Assembly: GCF_002810445.1 (NCBI RefSeq)
Contig: NZ_NEXS01000003.1
Location: 930,001 to 994,000 of the forward strand
Direction: 5' to 3'
From: Advenella sp. S44
GTDB lineage: Bacteria > Pseudomonadota > Gammaproteobacteria > Burkholderiales > Burkholderiaceae_B
DNA length: 64,000 nucleotides
The translations under genes and the position numbers were made by a program. The notes below the pieces were generated by a model, which was given only the letters and a program-made list of their open reading frames with translations, was not told where the DNA came from and did no database searches. Shown here one piece after another: positions 47,267 through 56,820 of this stretch (position 1 is its first letter; each line of letters begins with the position of its first letter).

Positions 47267-48031
47267 ATGCAAGAAATCATGCGGATCCAGGCAGACGAGA
47301 ATGATGCGTCAAGCCACAGCCTGGTCTTGGGGATTGCGACAACCGCCGAGGAAGTCGAACAGTTGCAGCGATTGCGTTATGAGGTCTATACCAACGAGAT
47401 GGACGTCGTATTCCCCGGTGCAGTCAATGGCGTGGATATCGAGCCCTTTGACAAGTGGTGCGTCCACTTGATGGTCAAGGACTTGAAAACCGACGCCGTT
47501 GTGGGGACATACCGGATCCTGAGTCCGGAAAAGGCGGTAGAGGCCGGTGGCTATTATTCCGAACTGGAATTCAATATCGACCAGCTGGCCCATATCCGCC
47601 ATGTTCTGTGTGAATGTGGCCGCTCCTGCACGCATCCGGACTACCGCAATGGCCAGGCAATCATGTTGCTCTGGAACGGCCTGGCGCGTTATCTACTTCA
47701 AAACAACTATCGCTACATGCTCGGCTGTGCCAGTGTGAGCCTGGCCGATGGCGGTGTGCAGGCGTCCAAAGTCTGGCGTGCTGCCAAGCACGACATTGAT
47801 GCGCATCCCGACCGTCCCGTCATGGTGCCGATCAATCCGTATCCGCTGGACAAGTTGACGCTGACCGATGACGCCAGAACGCCGGCACTTATTAAAGGAT
47901 ATCTGAAGATCGGCGCGCACATCTGTGGTGAGCCCGCGTTTGACCGGGATTTCAATTCCGCAGATTTTCCGGTCATTATAGATGTGGCCAATATTGACCC
48001 ACGCTACAAAAAACACTTCGGCCTGATCTGA
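47267..48031 (+). CDS. olsB: GNAT-fold N-acyltransferase, OlsB-like (ornithine lipid synthesis)
   Basis: This 254-aa acyltransferase resembles OlsB, which transfers a 3-hydroxyacyl chain from acyl-ACP to ornithine, the first step of ornithine lipid synthesis. Family features are LQRLRYEVYTNEMD near the N-terminus, VGTYRILSPEKA near 80, and CECGRSCTHPDYRNGQAIMLLWNGLARY near 120. The fold is shared with homoserine-lactone synthases. The ATG at 47267 has AGGA 10 nt upstream. Its position beside ppx-ppk-pst fits lipid replacement under phosphate limitation. No olsA is in the window. Confidence 0.72.
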   Translation: MQEIMRIQADENDASSHSLVLGIATTAEEVEQLQRLRYEVYTNEMDVVFPGAVNGVDIEPFDKWCVHLMVKDLKTDAVVGTYRILSPEKAVEAGGYYSELEFNIDQLAHIRHVLCECGRSCTHPDYRNGQAIMLLWNGLARYLLQNNYRYMLGCASVSLADGGVQASKVWRAAKHDIDAHPDRPVMVPINPYPLDKLTLTDDARTPALIKGYLKIGAHICGEPAFDRDFNSADFPVIIDVANIDPRYKKHFGLI

Positions 48032-48279
48032 CTTCACAACGGACCTGCGGCTGCAGGTTCCCAGCCTGCTGCCTGTTCCGTCCGCCGCGGCGACTCCTGA
48101 GACGCCTGTACCCGGTCAAACACCAGTCCTCGTGACGGGGGTGATTTTTCAGCGGAAAGCCGGGTGAAGTTGGGTTTCAGTGTCAGATCTGTTTAAACGT
48201 GCTGGCGCAACTGCGCTTGGCTTTCAGGCAGGCGTCGCGCCCATCGGCTACTTATGACCGCGCTGCCTGATGCGCAATA

Positions 48280-49767
48280 TCACGAAGGAACAATGTCCAG
48301 GGTGAAGCCGACTTTTTTCCATTCGGCGGCCTCCAGCGACAGCGTGTAGCGTGTCAGCGGATGATCCTCCAGCCATTTTTCCCCGACGCGCAGTATCAGT
48401 TTCTCGTTTTCCGTTGTTAGTGATACGGGAAGGGATGTCACCGGCTGACGGCGGCGCATGAACACGACGGCCAGCCGCAGACACAGCGTGAGAAACCATT
48501 TGATGCGGCTTGGTTTCTCGGGCAGCAGTTTGTCCAGCTTGCCCTGATGGCTCAGGGTCAGGAAAGAGAGTAGTTCTTGTTCGGCTTCAGAAAACCCGGG
48601 CATATCGGCATTGGCCATCACATAGGCAGTGTGCTTGTGATAATTATGCTGTGAGATGCTCAGGCCGGTTTCATGCAGATCGCAGGCCCAGCTCAGATAG
48701 CGCCGGAGGTCTTCCGCTGTCGGCTCATTCGCCAGAATGGAATCAAAAAAAATCAGCGCCTGTTTTTTTACGCGGGCAGCCTGCCGGGTATCAATATGAT
48801 AGCGTTTCGTGAACACGCCAGCCGTTTCATCGCGTTTGTCGTGGGAGCTGTCACGACCCAGCATATCGTATAAAACGCCAACGCGCAGGGCACCATCGCC
48901 CTGGAACATTTGCTTGACGCCAAGTTCGCTGAAAATGGCCATCATAATGGACAGGCCTGCTGGCAGCACCTCCATGCGATCCAGCTTCAGGCCGCGCAAC
49001 TCGGGTGCCCGCGCGCTGCCGTGGCGGATAAGTACTTTCTTGAGTTTTTGCATGCCGGCCAGCGTAATGCCTTTTTCCGAAAAGCCCGATTCTTCGAGTG
49101 TCGCGACCAGTGCCTTGGCGGTTCCCGAAGAGCCGAAGGCTTCATCCCAGCCCAGATGCCGGAACTGCCGGGAAATAATCTCAATTTCCTTTCTTGCCGC
49201 GATTTCGGCCTGTACAAAGCCTTCTTCAGTGACTTTGCCATTCGGAAAAAACGACGTGGTATAGCTGACGCAACCCATCGCCAGAGACTTCATGATCAGC
49301 GGCTCAAGCTCGCGTCCGATAATGAACTCGGTGGAGCCGCCGCCGATATCGACAACAAAGCGTTGTTTGGTCGATGGCGGCAGTTCGTGGACAACGCCAG
49401 AGTAAATCAGCCGAGCCTCTTCCTGGCCGGAAATCACTTCAATCGGATAGCCCAGCGCCGCTTCGGCCCGGGGCAGAAAGTCATTCACATTCCGCGCGAC
49501 ACGAAAGGTATTGGTAGCAACGGCCCGTACTCGTCCGGCCGGGAAATTTTCCAGTCGTTCACCAAAACGGGACAGCACGGCAATAGCGCGCTGGATTGCC
49601 TCTTCGTCAAGCACGCGGTCGGTGTTCAGGCCGGCAGCAAGCCTGACGGTTTCTTTGAGGCGGTCTGTTGCGTAAATTTGTACTGAATCATCATTCTGGA
49701 CAATTCTTGCAATAGACAGGCGAAAGCTGTTGGAGCCAAGATCGACGGCGGCAAGTAGTTGGTCCAT
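48280..49767 (-). CDS. ppx: Exopolyphosphatase (Ppx/GppA family)
   Basis: Ppx releases phosphate processively from polyphosphate or converts pppGpp to ppGpp. It is 495 aa from ATG 49767 (MDQLLAAVDLGSNSFRL); a start 32 codons upstream is less likely. The ASKHA ATPase-fold motifs are present: AAVDLGSNSFRLSIARI and VDIGGGSTEFIIGRE. An HD-like C-terminal helical region follows (SWACDLHETGLSISQHNYHKHTAYV). It is divergent from ppk, so the kinase and phosphatase can be controlled separately from a shared 165-bp region, unlike the ppk-ppx operon of E. coli. Confidence 0.92.
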   Translation of the reverse strand: MDQLLAAVDLGSNSFRLSIARIVQNDDSVQIYATDRLKETVRLAAGLNTDRVLDEEAIQRAIAVLSRFGERLENFPAGRVRAVATNTFRVARNVNDFLPRAEAALGYPIEVISGQEEARLIYSGVVHELPPSTKQRFVVDIGGGSTEFIIGRELEPLIMKSLAMGCVSYTTSFFPNGKVTEEGFVQAEIAARKEIEIISRQFRHLGWDEAFGSSGTAKALVATLEESGFSEKGITLAGMQKLKKVLIRHGSARAPELRGLKLDRMEVLPAGLSIMMAIFSELGVKQMFQGDGALRVGVLYDMLGRDSSHDKRDETAGVFTKRYHIDTRQAARVKKQALIFFDSILANEPTAEDLRRYLSWACDLHETGLSISQHNYHKHTAYVMANADMPGFSEAEQELLSFLTLSHQGKLDKLLPEKPSRIKWFLTLCLRLAVVFMRRRQPVTSLPVSLTTENEKLILRVGEKWLEDHPLTRYTLSLEAAEWKKVGFTLDIVPS

Positions 49768-49856
49768 GATGCATCTGATAGGTAAAGGAACGGCCATTTT
49801 AGTAAAAAAGCTGCGCCCATGAACGAAATAAGGGCAAACCCGCGCAGGAATTTTAT

Positions 49857-49874
49857 CTGTCATTAATTTGTTAT
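49857..49874 (+). promoter_or_regulatory. Pho box of the ppk promoter
   Basis: CTGTCAT-TAAT-TTGTTAT consists of two heptamers 11 bp apart, matching CTGTCAT at 7/7 and 5/7. Exactly 10 nt downstream is TATAAG (49885-49890), the standard distance for a PhoB-activated -10. ppk starts at 49933. Confidence 0.7.
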
Positions 49875-49932
49875 ATTGTGCGAGTATAAGAAATCTTTCA
49901 CTTAAAGCTCAAAACCAACAACAACCGCCTTC

Positions 49933-52041
49933 ATGTCTGATATCACATCTGTTTCTGTTTCGCCTTCCACGACTCCCGATACGGCCACGCTGCTCAATCG
50001 CGAACTCTCTTTGCTCAAGTTCAATGAACGGGTCCTGGGCATGGCGGTGAACCAGGCCAATCCCCTGCTTGAGCGCTTACGATACCTTTGCATTGTCAGC
50101 TCGAACCTGGACGAATTCTTTGAAATCCGTATTTCCAGTCTCAAAGAACAGGAACGGCAGTTTCCCAATGTGCCGGGCGATGATGGCCTGACCCCCTCGG
50201 CGGCATTTGAACTGGTGCAGCAACGGGTGCATGAGCTGGTCGATCGCCAGTATGCCTTGCTCAACAAGGATATATTCCCGGCACTGCGCCAGCGCGGCGT
50301 AACTGTGCTCGCGCCCCGTGAATATTCCGAAGCCGTATCATCTTGGGCGCGTGATATGTTTCTGAATGAAGTGCTGCCACTGCTCACGCCTATTGGCCTG
50401 GATCCGGCGCATCCGTTTCCACGCGTCTATAACAAGAGCTTGAATTTCATTGTCTCGCTAAGCGGTGAAGATGCCTTTGGCCGGCGGGCCTCCATCGCGA
50501 TTGTGCAGGCGCCGCGCGCGCTGCCGCGCCTGCTTGAGATTCCCGAGTCGGTATGCGGACAGCGGCATTGCTATACGCTGCTGTCTTCGCTGATGCAGCA
50601 GTTCTCGGGCGAGCTGTTTCCGGGAATGCAGGTCAAAGGGCTGTATCAGTGGCGCGTTACACGCAACAGCGACCTGTTTGTGGACGAAGACGAGGTAACC
50701 AATCTGCGTCAGGCCTTGCAGGGCGAGCTGTCGCAGCGCAACTTCGGAGCTGCAGTTCGCCTGGAAATTTCCGAAGACACGCCGGTAGAGTTGGAGCATT
50801 TCCTGCAGCGGGAATTCGCGTTGGGTCCCAAGGACACCTATCGGACTCACGGCAGTGTGAATATGACCCGGCTCATGCCATTGTGCGATATTGATGCCGA
50901 CCCACAATTGGTGTTCCCCAGCTATCGTCCCCGCCTGCCGGCGCCGTTTGATTCCATGAACGACAACCCCGCGGAGATGTTCGACGCGATCACGCGCGAT
51001 GATTTGCTGTTGCACCATCCGTACCAGTCCTTCAAGCCGGTGATCGATTTTCTGACTTCCGCAGCACTGGATCCACAGGTGGTCGCAATCAAGCAGACGA
51101 TTTATCGCACCGGCGAGGATTCTGAACTCATGGGCTTGCTGCTGGCAGCGGCCAAGGCCGGCAAGGAAGTCACGGTTGTCGTAGAACTGATGGCCCGCTT
51201 TGATGAACAGACCAATATTAACTGGGCGGCCAAGCTCGAAGAGGTCGGGGCGCACGTTGTATATGGTGTTGTCGGCCATAAAACCCATGCCAAGATGCTG
51301 CTGGTATTGCGCCGGGAAGGTCGCAAAATCGTGCGCTACGGTCACCTGGGCACTGGCAATTATCATCCGCGTACGGCAAGGCTTTATACCGACTTTGGTC
51401 TTTTGACCGCCAATCCCGACCTGACTGAAGATATGGATCGGGTTTTTTCTCTGCTGACCGGTCTTGGCGCAAGACGTCCACTCAAACTACTACTCCAGTC
51501 GCCTTTTACCCTCCATGATCGGATGCTCAAGATGATCCAGGCCGAGACCGAGCACGCGCAGGCCGGCAAAAAAGCCGTCATTATGGCAAAAATGAATTCC
51601 CTGCTTGAAATCGAAGTGATTAACGCACTGTACAAGGCCAGCCAGGCCGGTGTTCGCATTGAGCTGATCGTGCGCGGCGTTTGCGCGCTGCGCTCGGGAG
51701 TGCCGGGATTGTCGGAAAATATTCGCGTGCGTTCGATTGTGGGGCGTTTTCTGGAACACTCGCGGGTGTTCTATTTCTATGCGGACGGCCAGGAGCAGGT
51801 TTATCTGTCGTCCGCCGACTGGATGGCGCGCAATTTTTTCCGCCGTGTGGAAGTGGCCTTTCCCATCCTGAACCCGGTTTTAAAAAAACGCGTGATTAAT
51901 GAGTCGTTTATCTTTCCCTTGAAAGACAATGTGCTTTCCTGGGAACAAAAGCCCAGCAGCGAATACGAACGAATAAAAAATCGTCGCGAACCGTTCAATA
52001 TTCATCAATACCTGATGAACCTGCTTGGTAAGGCAGGATAA
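49933..52041 (+). CDS. ppk: Polyphosphate kinase 1
   Basis: PPK1 polymerises the gamma-phosphate of ATP into polyphosphate. It is 702 aa, the usual length. The N-terminal domain has NRELSLLKFNERVL (near 18) and SNLDEFFEIR. The catalytic C-terminal domains carry the phospho-histidine motif VVGHKTHAKMLLVLRREG near 455 and a second HDRMLKMI/RVFYFYADG region. The gene has its own Pho-box promoter and diverges from ppx. Confidence 0.97.
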   Translation: MSDITSVSVSPSTTPDTATLLNRELSLLKFNERVLGMAVNQANPLLERLRYLCIVSSNLDEFFEIRISSLKEQERQFPNVPGDDGLTPSAAFELVQQRVHELVDRQYALLNKDIFPALRQRGVTVLAPREYSEAVSSWARDMFLNEVLPLLTPIGLDPAHPFPRVYNKSLNFIVSLSGEDAFGRRASIAIVQAPRALPRLLEIPESVCGQRHCYTLLSSLMQQFSGELFPGMQVKGLYQWRVTRNSDLFVDEDEVTNLRQALQGELSQRNFGAAVRLEISEDTPVELEHFLQREFALGPKDTYRTHGSVNMTRLMPLCDIDADPQLVFPSYRPRLPAPFDSMNDNPAEMFDAITRDDLLLHHPYQSFKPVIDFLTSAALDPQVVAIKQTIYRTGEDSELMGLLLAAAKAGKEVTVVVELMARFDEQTNINWAAKLEEVGAHVVYGVVGHKTHAKMLLVLRREGRKIVRYGHLGTGNYHPRTARLYTDFGLLTANPDLTEDMDRVFSLLTGLGARRPLKLLLQSPFTLHDRMLKMIQAETEHAQAGKKAVIMAKMNSLLEIEVINALYKASQAGVRIELIVRGVCALRSGVPGLSENIRVRSIVGRFLEHSRVFYFYADGQEQVYLSSADWMARNFFRRVEVAFPILNPVLKKRVINESFIFPLKDNVLSWEQKPSSEYERIKNRREPFNIHQYLMNLLGKAG

Positions 52042-52368
52042 GGGCGCACTCGCTGCGAAAAACAGACAAGTGGTGCATGCAGATGCATGGTTTGTAACAT
52101 GACAGCCAATCAAGATGCTCGCGATATTGTTGCTTGTCGTCTGCGTTTTATCGCCTATTTTTCCGTCTGCAGCCGTTTTTTATTACGTAAAATAGGATAT
52201 AAGTTATTGATAACGTTGGAGAACAAGGAAAATCTCAGTGTTTTCCCTGATGTTGACGAAAAATTGCTTTATATTTGTCACTATCCTGTCATATGGCCGT
52301 TTTACTATACGAGGCATGGACACTCAGGTTCGTATTTTGTTACCTCTTTAACGTATTAAGGAATATAC
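52042..52368 (+). other. pstS leader region
   Basis: 327 bp between ppk and pstS hold the Pho-box promoter and, upstream, AT-rich sequence with GTTAT/ATAAC and TTACGTAA symmetries. No gene is seen. Confidence 0.55.
52275..52308 (+). promoter_or_regulatory. Pho box and -10 of the pst promoter
   Basis: TTGTCAC-TATC-CTGTCAT (52275-52292) is an 18-bp Pho box with heptamers at 5/7 and 7/7. TACTAT (52303-52308) follows after exactly 10 nt. pstS begins at 52369. Confidence 0.8.
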
Positions 52369-53415
52369 ATGTTCAGACATGCACTTAAAAGCGTCTCTGT
52401 CGCCATTGCTTTATCGAGCGCGACTTTCGCTGCACACGCTGCCGCAAACGTGACAGGCGCAGGCGCATCTTTTCCCTATCCCGTTTATGCCAAATGGGCT
52501 TCCATGTACGCAGCAGAGACCGGTAATAAAATCAATTACCAATCTATCGGTTCAGGCGGCGGCCAGCAGCAAATCATCGCCAAGACCGTTGATTTTGGTG
52601 CATCCGACGATCCATTGAATGAAAAGAAATTGTCTGAAAACGGCCTGCTACAGTTTCCCGCTGTGATTGGCGGCACGGTTGCAGTGGTCAATATCGACGG
52701 CATCAAACCTGGCCAGCTGAAACTGACAGGTCCGGTGCTGGCTGATATTTTCCTGGGCAAAATCACCAAGTGGAATGATCAGGCCATTACCGCCCTGAAC
52801 CCTGGTGTGACGCTGCCTGAAGCGGCGATCATTGTCGTCCATCGTTCAGATGGCTCCGGTACAACCTTTGGCTGGACCAATTACCTGTCTAAAGTGTCCC
52901 CCGAATGGAAAGAAAAAGTGGGCGAAGGCAAAGCCGTCAAATGGCCTAGCGGGCAGGGCGGCAAGGGTAACGAAGGCGTGGCCGCTTATGTCGGTCAGTT
53001 GAAAAATGCCATTGGTTACGTTGAATACGCTTACGCCAAGCAAAACAACCTGTCCTGGACACAGCTGAAAAACAAGGACGGCAATTTTGTTCAGCCGGAA
53101 CAGAAAGCCTTTGCTGCCGCTGCGGCCAACGCCGACTGGAAAAGCGCGCCGGGCATGGGTGTGGTCCTGACCGAAGAGCCAGGTGCCGATTCCTGGCCTG
53201 TGACAGCAGCAACATTTATTCTGGTCCACAAGAAAGCGCAGAAGCCGGAGCAGACCAAAGCAGTCCTGTCGTTCTTTGACTGGGCATTCAAAAACGGCGC
53301 CAAAGCCGCTTCCGATATAGATTATGTGCCGTTGCCAGAAGAAGTGACCAATCAGGTTCGCGCAGCATGGGCGTCCGAGATCAAAACGGAAGACGGCCAG
53401 GCGGTCTGGAAATAA
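52369..53415 (+). CDS. pstS: Phosphate ABC transporter substrate-binding protein PstS
   Basis: PstS is the periplasmic high-affinity phosphate receptor. It is 348 aa with signal peptide MFRHALKSVSVAIALSSATFAAHAA. The phosphate-binding loops are visible: TGAGASFPYPVYAKW near residue 30, SIGSGGGQQQI near 60, FGASDDPLNEKK, and VHRSDGSGTTFGWTNYL near 160. It is the first gene of pstSCAB behind a Pho box. A hairpin in the 105-nt gap to pstC probably makes PstS more abundant than the membrane subunits. Confidence 0.97.
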   Translation: MFRHALKSVSVAIALSSATFAAHAAANVTGAGASFPYPVYAKWASMYAAETGNKINYQSIGSGGGQQQIIAKTVDFGASDDPLNEKKLSENGLLQFPAVIGGTVAVVNIDGIKPGQLKLTGPVLADIFLGKITKWNDQAITALNPGVTLPEAAIIVVHRSDGSGTTFGWTNYLSKVSPEWKEKVGEGKAVKWPSGQGGKGNEGVAAYVGQLKNAIGYVEYAYAKQNNLSWTQLKNKDGNFVQPEQKAFAAAAANADWKSAPGMGVVLTEEPGADSWPVTAATFILVHKKAQKPEQTKAVLSFFDWAFKNGAKAASDIDYVPLPEEVTNQVRAAWASEIKTEDGQAVWK

Positions 53416-53458
53416 TCAAGTCTTTTACGACTTGACCCTCTGGACGACACTCTGGACA

Positions 53459-53497
53459 AAACATGGCGACTTAAGAATTTAAGCCGCCATGTTTTTT
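53459..53497 (+). terminator. Hairpin with U tract between pstS and pstC (attenuator)
   Basis: AAACATGGCG pairs with CGCCATGTTT (10 bp), and inside it CTTAA pairs with TTAAG. Three to four further T follow. It fits a partial terminator that reduces pstCAB transcription below pstS. Confidence 0.7.
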
Positions 53498-53520
53498 ACG
53501 AACACCAAGACGGGTTTACA

Positions 53521-54537
53521 ATGAGCGTTTCGATAACGACACCAGTGGCTGCACCGAACCGGTCTGCCATCCACACTATGCAAAAAGAACTTCCTCCGAC
53601 ACCGGCCAAGAGCAACGCGTTTGCCGACATGTTGTTCAAGAATGTAGCGCGCTTTTTTGCCTTTTTCGTTTTTATGCTGCTTGCCGCTATTATGGTTTCG
53701 CTGTTGTATGGAAGTCAGGAAACGCTGCTTAAGTATGGTGCGGCATTTTTGTGGACTAACGACTGGGACCCGGTCAATGATGTGTACGGCGCGGTAGTGC
53801 CTATCATTGGTACCCTGATTACCGCGTTTGTGGCGCTCATTATCGCAGTGCCGGTTTCTTTCGGTATTGCCATGTTTCTGACCGAATTGGCTCCTACCTG
53901 GCTGCGTCGCCCACTGGGTACGGCAATCGAGCTGCTGGCTGCGATTCCTTCCATTATCTACGGGATGTGGGGCCTGTTCGTCTTTGTTCCTATCTTTCAG
54001 CAATACGTCCAGCCGACATTGATCAATGTGCTGGGCGGCGTGCCTTTTTTCGGGCAGTTTTTTCAGGGAGCCCCCTTTGGTATCGGCCTGTTTACGGCCG
54101 GTCTGGTGCTGTCGATTATGGTCATCCCCTATATCGCGTCTGTGATGCGGGACGTCTTCGAAGTGGTCCCGCCCATGCTCAAGGAATCGGCTTACGGCCT
54201 TGGTTCTACGACCTGGGAAGTCATGTGGCGCGTTGTGCTGCCCTATACCAAAACAGGGGTAATCGGTGGCATCATGCTGGGCCTGGGTCGGGCTTTGGGC
54301 GAAACCATGGCCGTTACCTTTGTGATCGGCAATTCGTTCCGTCTGCCGGGCAGCGTGTTCGATCCATCCAATTCGATCGCTTCAGCCATTGCCAACGAAT
54401 TCAATGAAGCAGGCGGTCTGCAGAAATCTTCCCTGATCGAACTGGGCCTGATCCTGTTCCTGATCACAACCCTGGTGCTGATGGCCTCGCGTCTCATGCT
54501 GGCAAAATTGTCAGCAGGCGAAGGTAAAAAATCCTGA
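53521..54537 (+). CDS. pstC: Phosphate ABC transporter permease PstC
   Basis: PstC is one of two inner-membrane permeases of the Pst importer. It is 338 aa with six main hydrophobic segments. The EAA loop is seen in [35 protein letters not shown] (read in parts near 220-250). The N-terminal ~35 residues are a cytoplasmic extension before the first membrane segment. It follows the pstS hairpin and precedes pstA by 20 nt. Confidence 0.96.
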   Translation: MSVSITTPVAAPNRSAIHTMQKELPPTPAKSNAFADMLFKNVARFFAFFVFMLLAAIMVSLLYGSQETLLKYGAAFLWTNDWDPVNDVYGAVVPIIGTLITAFVALIIAVPVSFGIAMFLTELAPTWLRRPLGTAIELLAAIPSIIYGMWGLFVFVPIFQQYVQPTLINVLGGVPFFGQFFQGAPFGIGLFTAGLVLSIMVIPYIASVMRDVFEVVPPMLKESAYGLGSTTWEVMWRVVLPYTKTGVIGGIMLGLGRALGETMAVTFVIGNSFRLPGSVFDPSNSIASAIANEFNEAGGLQKSSLIELGLILFLITTLVLMASRLMLAKLSAGEGKKS

Positions 54538-54557
54538 TTGGGCTCAAGAGATAAACC

Positions 54558-55445
54558 ATGACTACAAAGACGACTGCAACAACAGCACAGGCCAATTCGG
54601 CCATTCATCCGGGCAACTGGATCTACCGACGCCGCCACATGCGAAACAAGATCATGCTTACCTTGTCCTCGGCAGCTCTGATCTTCGGCCTGTTTTGGCT
54701 GGTCTGGATCCTGTTCACGTTGGCCGTAAAGGGTGGGGGATCCCTGTCTTTCTCGCTGTTTACTGAAAAAACGCCCGGGCCGGGTGAAGCCGGCGGGCTG
54801 GCCAATGCGCTTATCGGCTCGGTGCTGATGTCGGCGGTCGGAACCGCTATCGGTACCCCGGTTGGCATTCTGGCCGGCACGTATCTGGCGGAGTATGGCC
54901 AGCGCGGCTGGCTGGCTCCCGCTACGCGCTTTTTGAACGACGTGCTGCTGTCCGCGCCTTCCATCGTTATCGGCCTGTTCATTTATGCCATCGTAGTGGC
55001 CAACTCTGGCCACTACTCAGGCTGGGCGGGTTCTTTTGCCCTGGCCATTCTGGTAATTCCGGTCGTGGTGCGAACTACAGACAATATGCTGGCTCTGGTG
55101 CCCAATAGCCTGCGCGAGGCGGCATCTGCCCTGGGCTGTCCGAAATGGCGCGTGATTACGCTGGTGTGCTATAAAGCGGCCATGTCAGGCATTCTCACAG
55201 GCATTCTGCTGGCCGTGGCTCGCATTGCCGGCGAAACTGCGCCACTGTTGTTTACTGCGCTTTCCAATCAGTTCACGAGCTGGAACATGAATGCGCCAAT
55301 GGCCAATCTGCCGGTTGTGATCTATCAATATGCTGCCAGCCCCTTCAAGGACTGGAATGAGCTGGCGTGGGCAGGTGCCACACTGATCACATTGCTGGTG
55401 CTGGGGCTCAATATTGTGGCCCGTAACTTGTTTCGCAAAAAATAG
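54558..55445 (+). CDS. pstA: Phosphate ABC transporter permease PstA
   Basis: PstA is the second permease, 295 aa. Its first membrane segment follows a basic RRRHMRNK stretch, and a periplasmic loop and five further segments come after it. The EAA-type loop is [20 protein letters not shown] near residue 185. Family motifs [13 protein letters not shown] and [20 protein letters not shown] (read in parts) are clear. It lies between pstC and pstB. Confidence 0.96.
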   Translation: MTTKTTATTAQANSAIHPGNWIYRRRHMRNKIMLTLSSAALIFGLFWLVWILFTLAVKGGGSLSFSLFTEKTPGPGEAGGLANALIGSVLMSAVGTAIGTPVGILAGTYLAEYGQRGWLAPATRFLNDVLLSAPSIVIGLFIYAIVVANSGHYSGWAGSFALAILVIPVVVRTTDNMLALVPNSLREAASALGCPKWRVITLVCYKAAMSGILTGILLAVARIAGETAPLLFTALSNQFTSWNMNAPMANLPVVIYQYAASPFKDWNELAWAGATLITLLVLGLNIVARNLFRKK

Positions 55446-55486
55446 TCAGCGATCCTTAAATTAAAGTATTCGTCAGGAAGACACAC

Positions 55487-56263
55487 ATGGAAAACTTGGT
55501 TACGATTGACCAGACAAAGATTGAAGTCAAGAATCTGAACTTCTATTATGGAAAGTTCCACGCCATTAAAAACGTGAACTTACGGGTCGCCAAAAACAAG
55601 GTTACTGCCTTCATCGGACCATCCGGCTGTGGCAAATCCACGCTGTTGCGCACGTTCAATCGAATGTACGAACTCTACCCGGGCCAGCGCGCCGAAGGGG
55701 AAATCAACATGGATGGAGAGAATCTGCTAACGTCGTCGCAGGATATCTCACTGTTGCGCGCGAAGGTCGGCATGGTGTTCCAGAAGCCCACGCCGTTTCC
55801 GATGAGCATTTATGATAACGTGGCCTTTGGCGTCAAGCTGTTCGAGCGCCTGTCCAAGGCGGCGATGGACGAGCGGGTGGAATGGGCCCTGACCAAAGCT
55901 GCCCTGTGGAACGAAGTCAAGGACAAACTTGCCCAAAGCGGTAACGGCCTGTCCGGTGGCCAGCAGCAGCGCCTGTGTATTGCCCGTGGCGTTGCCATCA
56001 AACCAGAAGTCTTGTTGCTCGACGAACCGTGTTCTGCGCTGGACCCGATCTCCACCGTCAAGATCGAAGAACTCATTACGGAACTGAAGAAAGACTATAC
56101 GGTCGCCATCGTGACGCACAATATGCAGCAGGCAGCGCGCTGCTCTGATTACACTGCGTATATGTATCTGGGCGAAATGATGGAATTTGGTGAAACGGAA
56201 CAAATGTTCGTCAAACCCAAACGTAAAGAAACGGAAGACTACATTACCGGTCGTTTCGGTTAA
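55487..56263 (+). CDS. pstB: Phosphate ABC transporter ATP-binding protein PstB
   Basis: PstB is the ATPase of the Pst system, 258 aa. Walker A is [17 protein letters not shown] near residue 43, the PstB-specific [19 protein letters not shown] near 90, signature [16 protein letters not shown] near 155, and Walker [22 protein letters not shown]. The C-terminus [11 protein letters not shown] is typical. It is the last gene of pstSCAB. Neither phoU nor phoBR follows, unlike many proteobacteria. Confidence 0.97.
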   Translation: MENLVTIDQTKIEVKNLNFYYGKFHAIKNVNLRVAKNKVTAFIGPSGCGKSTLLRTFNRMYELYPGQRAEGEINMDGENLLTSSQDISLLRAKVGMVFQKPTPFPMSIYDNVAFGVKLFERLSKAAMDERVEWALTKAALWNEVKDKLAQSGNGLSGGQQQRLCIARGVAIKPEVLLLDEPCSALDPISTVKIEELITELKKDYTVAIVTHNMQQAARCSDYTAYMYLGEMMEFGETEQMFVKPKRKETEDYITGRFG

Positions 56264-56368
56264 TACAAGGGTTTCCCCTTATGATGTGAACCCGTATAAA
56301 TCGGTAATATCGCGGAGCGCAGTGTTTAAAACAATGTTTAATAATATGGATAGGTGAACTCATTGCGC

Positions 56369-56392
56369 CACCCCGCCTCGTGCGGGGTGTTT
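56369..56392 (+). terminator. Terminator after pstSCAB
   Basis: CACCCCGC and GCGGGGTG form a perfect 8-bp GC-rich stem with a 5-nt loop, followed by TTTC. It lies 106 nt after the pstB stop. Confidence 0.6.
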
Positions 56393-56437
56393 CGTATTCA
56401 CGCGCTAATTCATACTGACCAGAGGAGCAACCCGAGC

Positions 56438-56725
56438 ATGTCGCATTATCTGATTGTCCGCGTCAAAGTCAATGATCCCGAAGGCTACGCTGCCTATACC
56501 GCTCTGACGCCGGATATCGTGGCCGCCCATGGCGGACGCTTCCTGGTACGCTGTCCCTCGCCGGTCACGCTTGAGGGGCCCGCCGAGCAGCAGCGAATTG
56601 TGGTGGTAGAGTTTCCCGATGAACAGCATGCCCGCGCATTTTATGATTCGCCACAGTACCAGGCTGCTAAAGCCATACGCGAACCTGTGTCGGAAGCGCA
56701 GTTTTTGATGGTACCTGGCGTGTAA
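56438..56725 (+). CDS. DUF1330 domain-containing protein
   Basis: This 95-aa protein starts at ATG 56438 (MSHYLIVRVKVNDPEGYAAY), with AGAGGAG about 11 nt upstream. An upstream in-frame start would run through the terminator hairpin and is rejected. The DUF1330 fold (ferredoxin-like dimeric alpha-beta barrel) is indicated by the N-terminal strand, HGGRFLVR, and RIVVVEFPDEQHARAFYDSPQYQ. Its biochemical role is unknown. It is monocistronic. Confidence 0.88.
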   Translation: MSHYLIVRVKVNDPEGYAAYTALTPDIVAAHGGRFLVRCPSPVTLEGPAEQQRIVVVEFPDEQHARAFYDSPQYQAAKAIREPVSEAQFLMVPGV

Positions 56726-56820
56726 CTTGTTGCAGTCGGAAATATCCTGCCGTTGTTAAACAACAGGCACTGTAGTGAGAATGCAGGGGCCTGGCGAGTG
56801 GCCGCGACAACGATATCTCG

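Noticed and set aside
47267-48031. Homoserine-lactone (quorum-sensing) synthase
   Set aside because: The fold is related, but length, the CGRSCTHPDYRNG motif and the lack of a luxR neighbour fit OlsB-type acyltransferases better.
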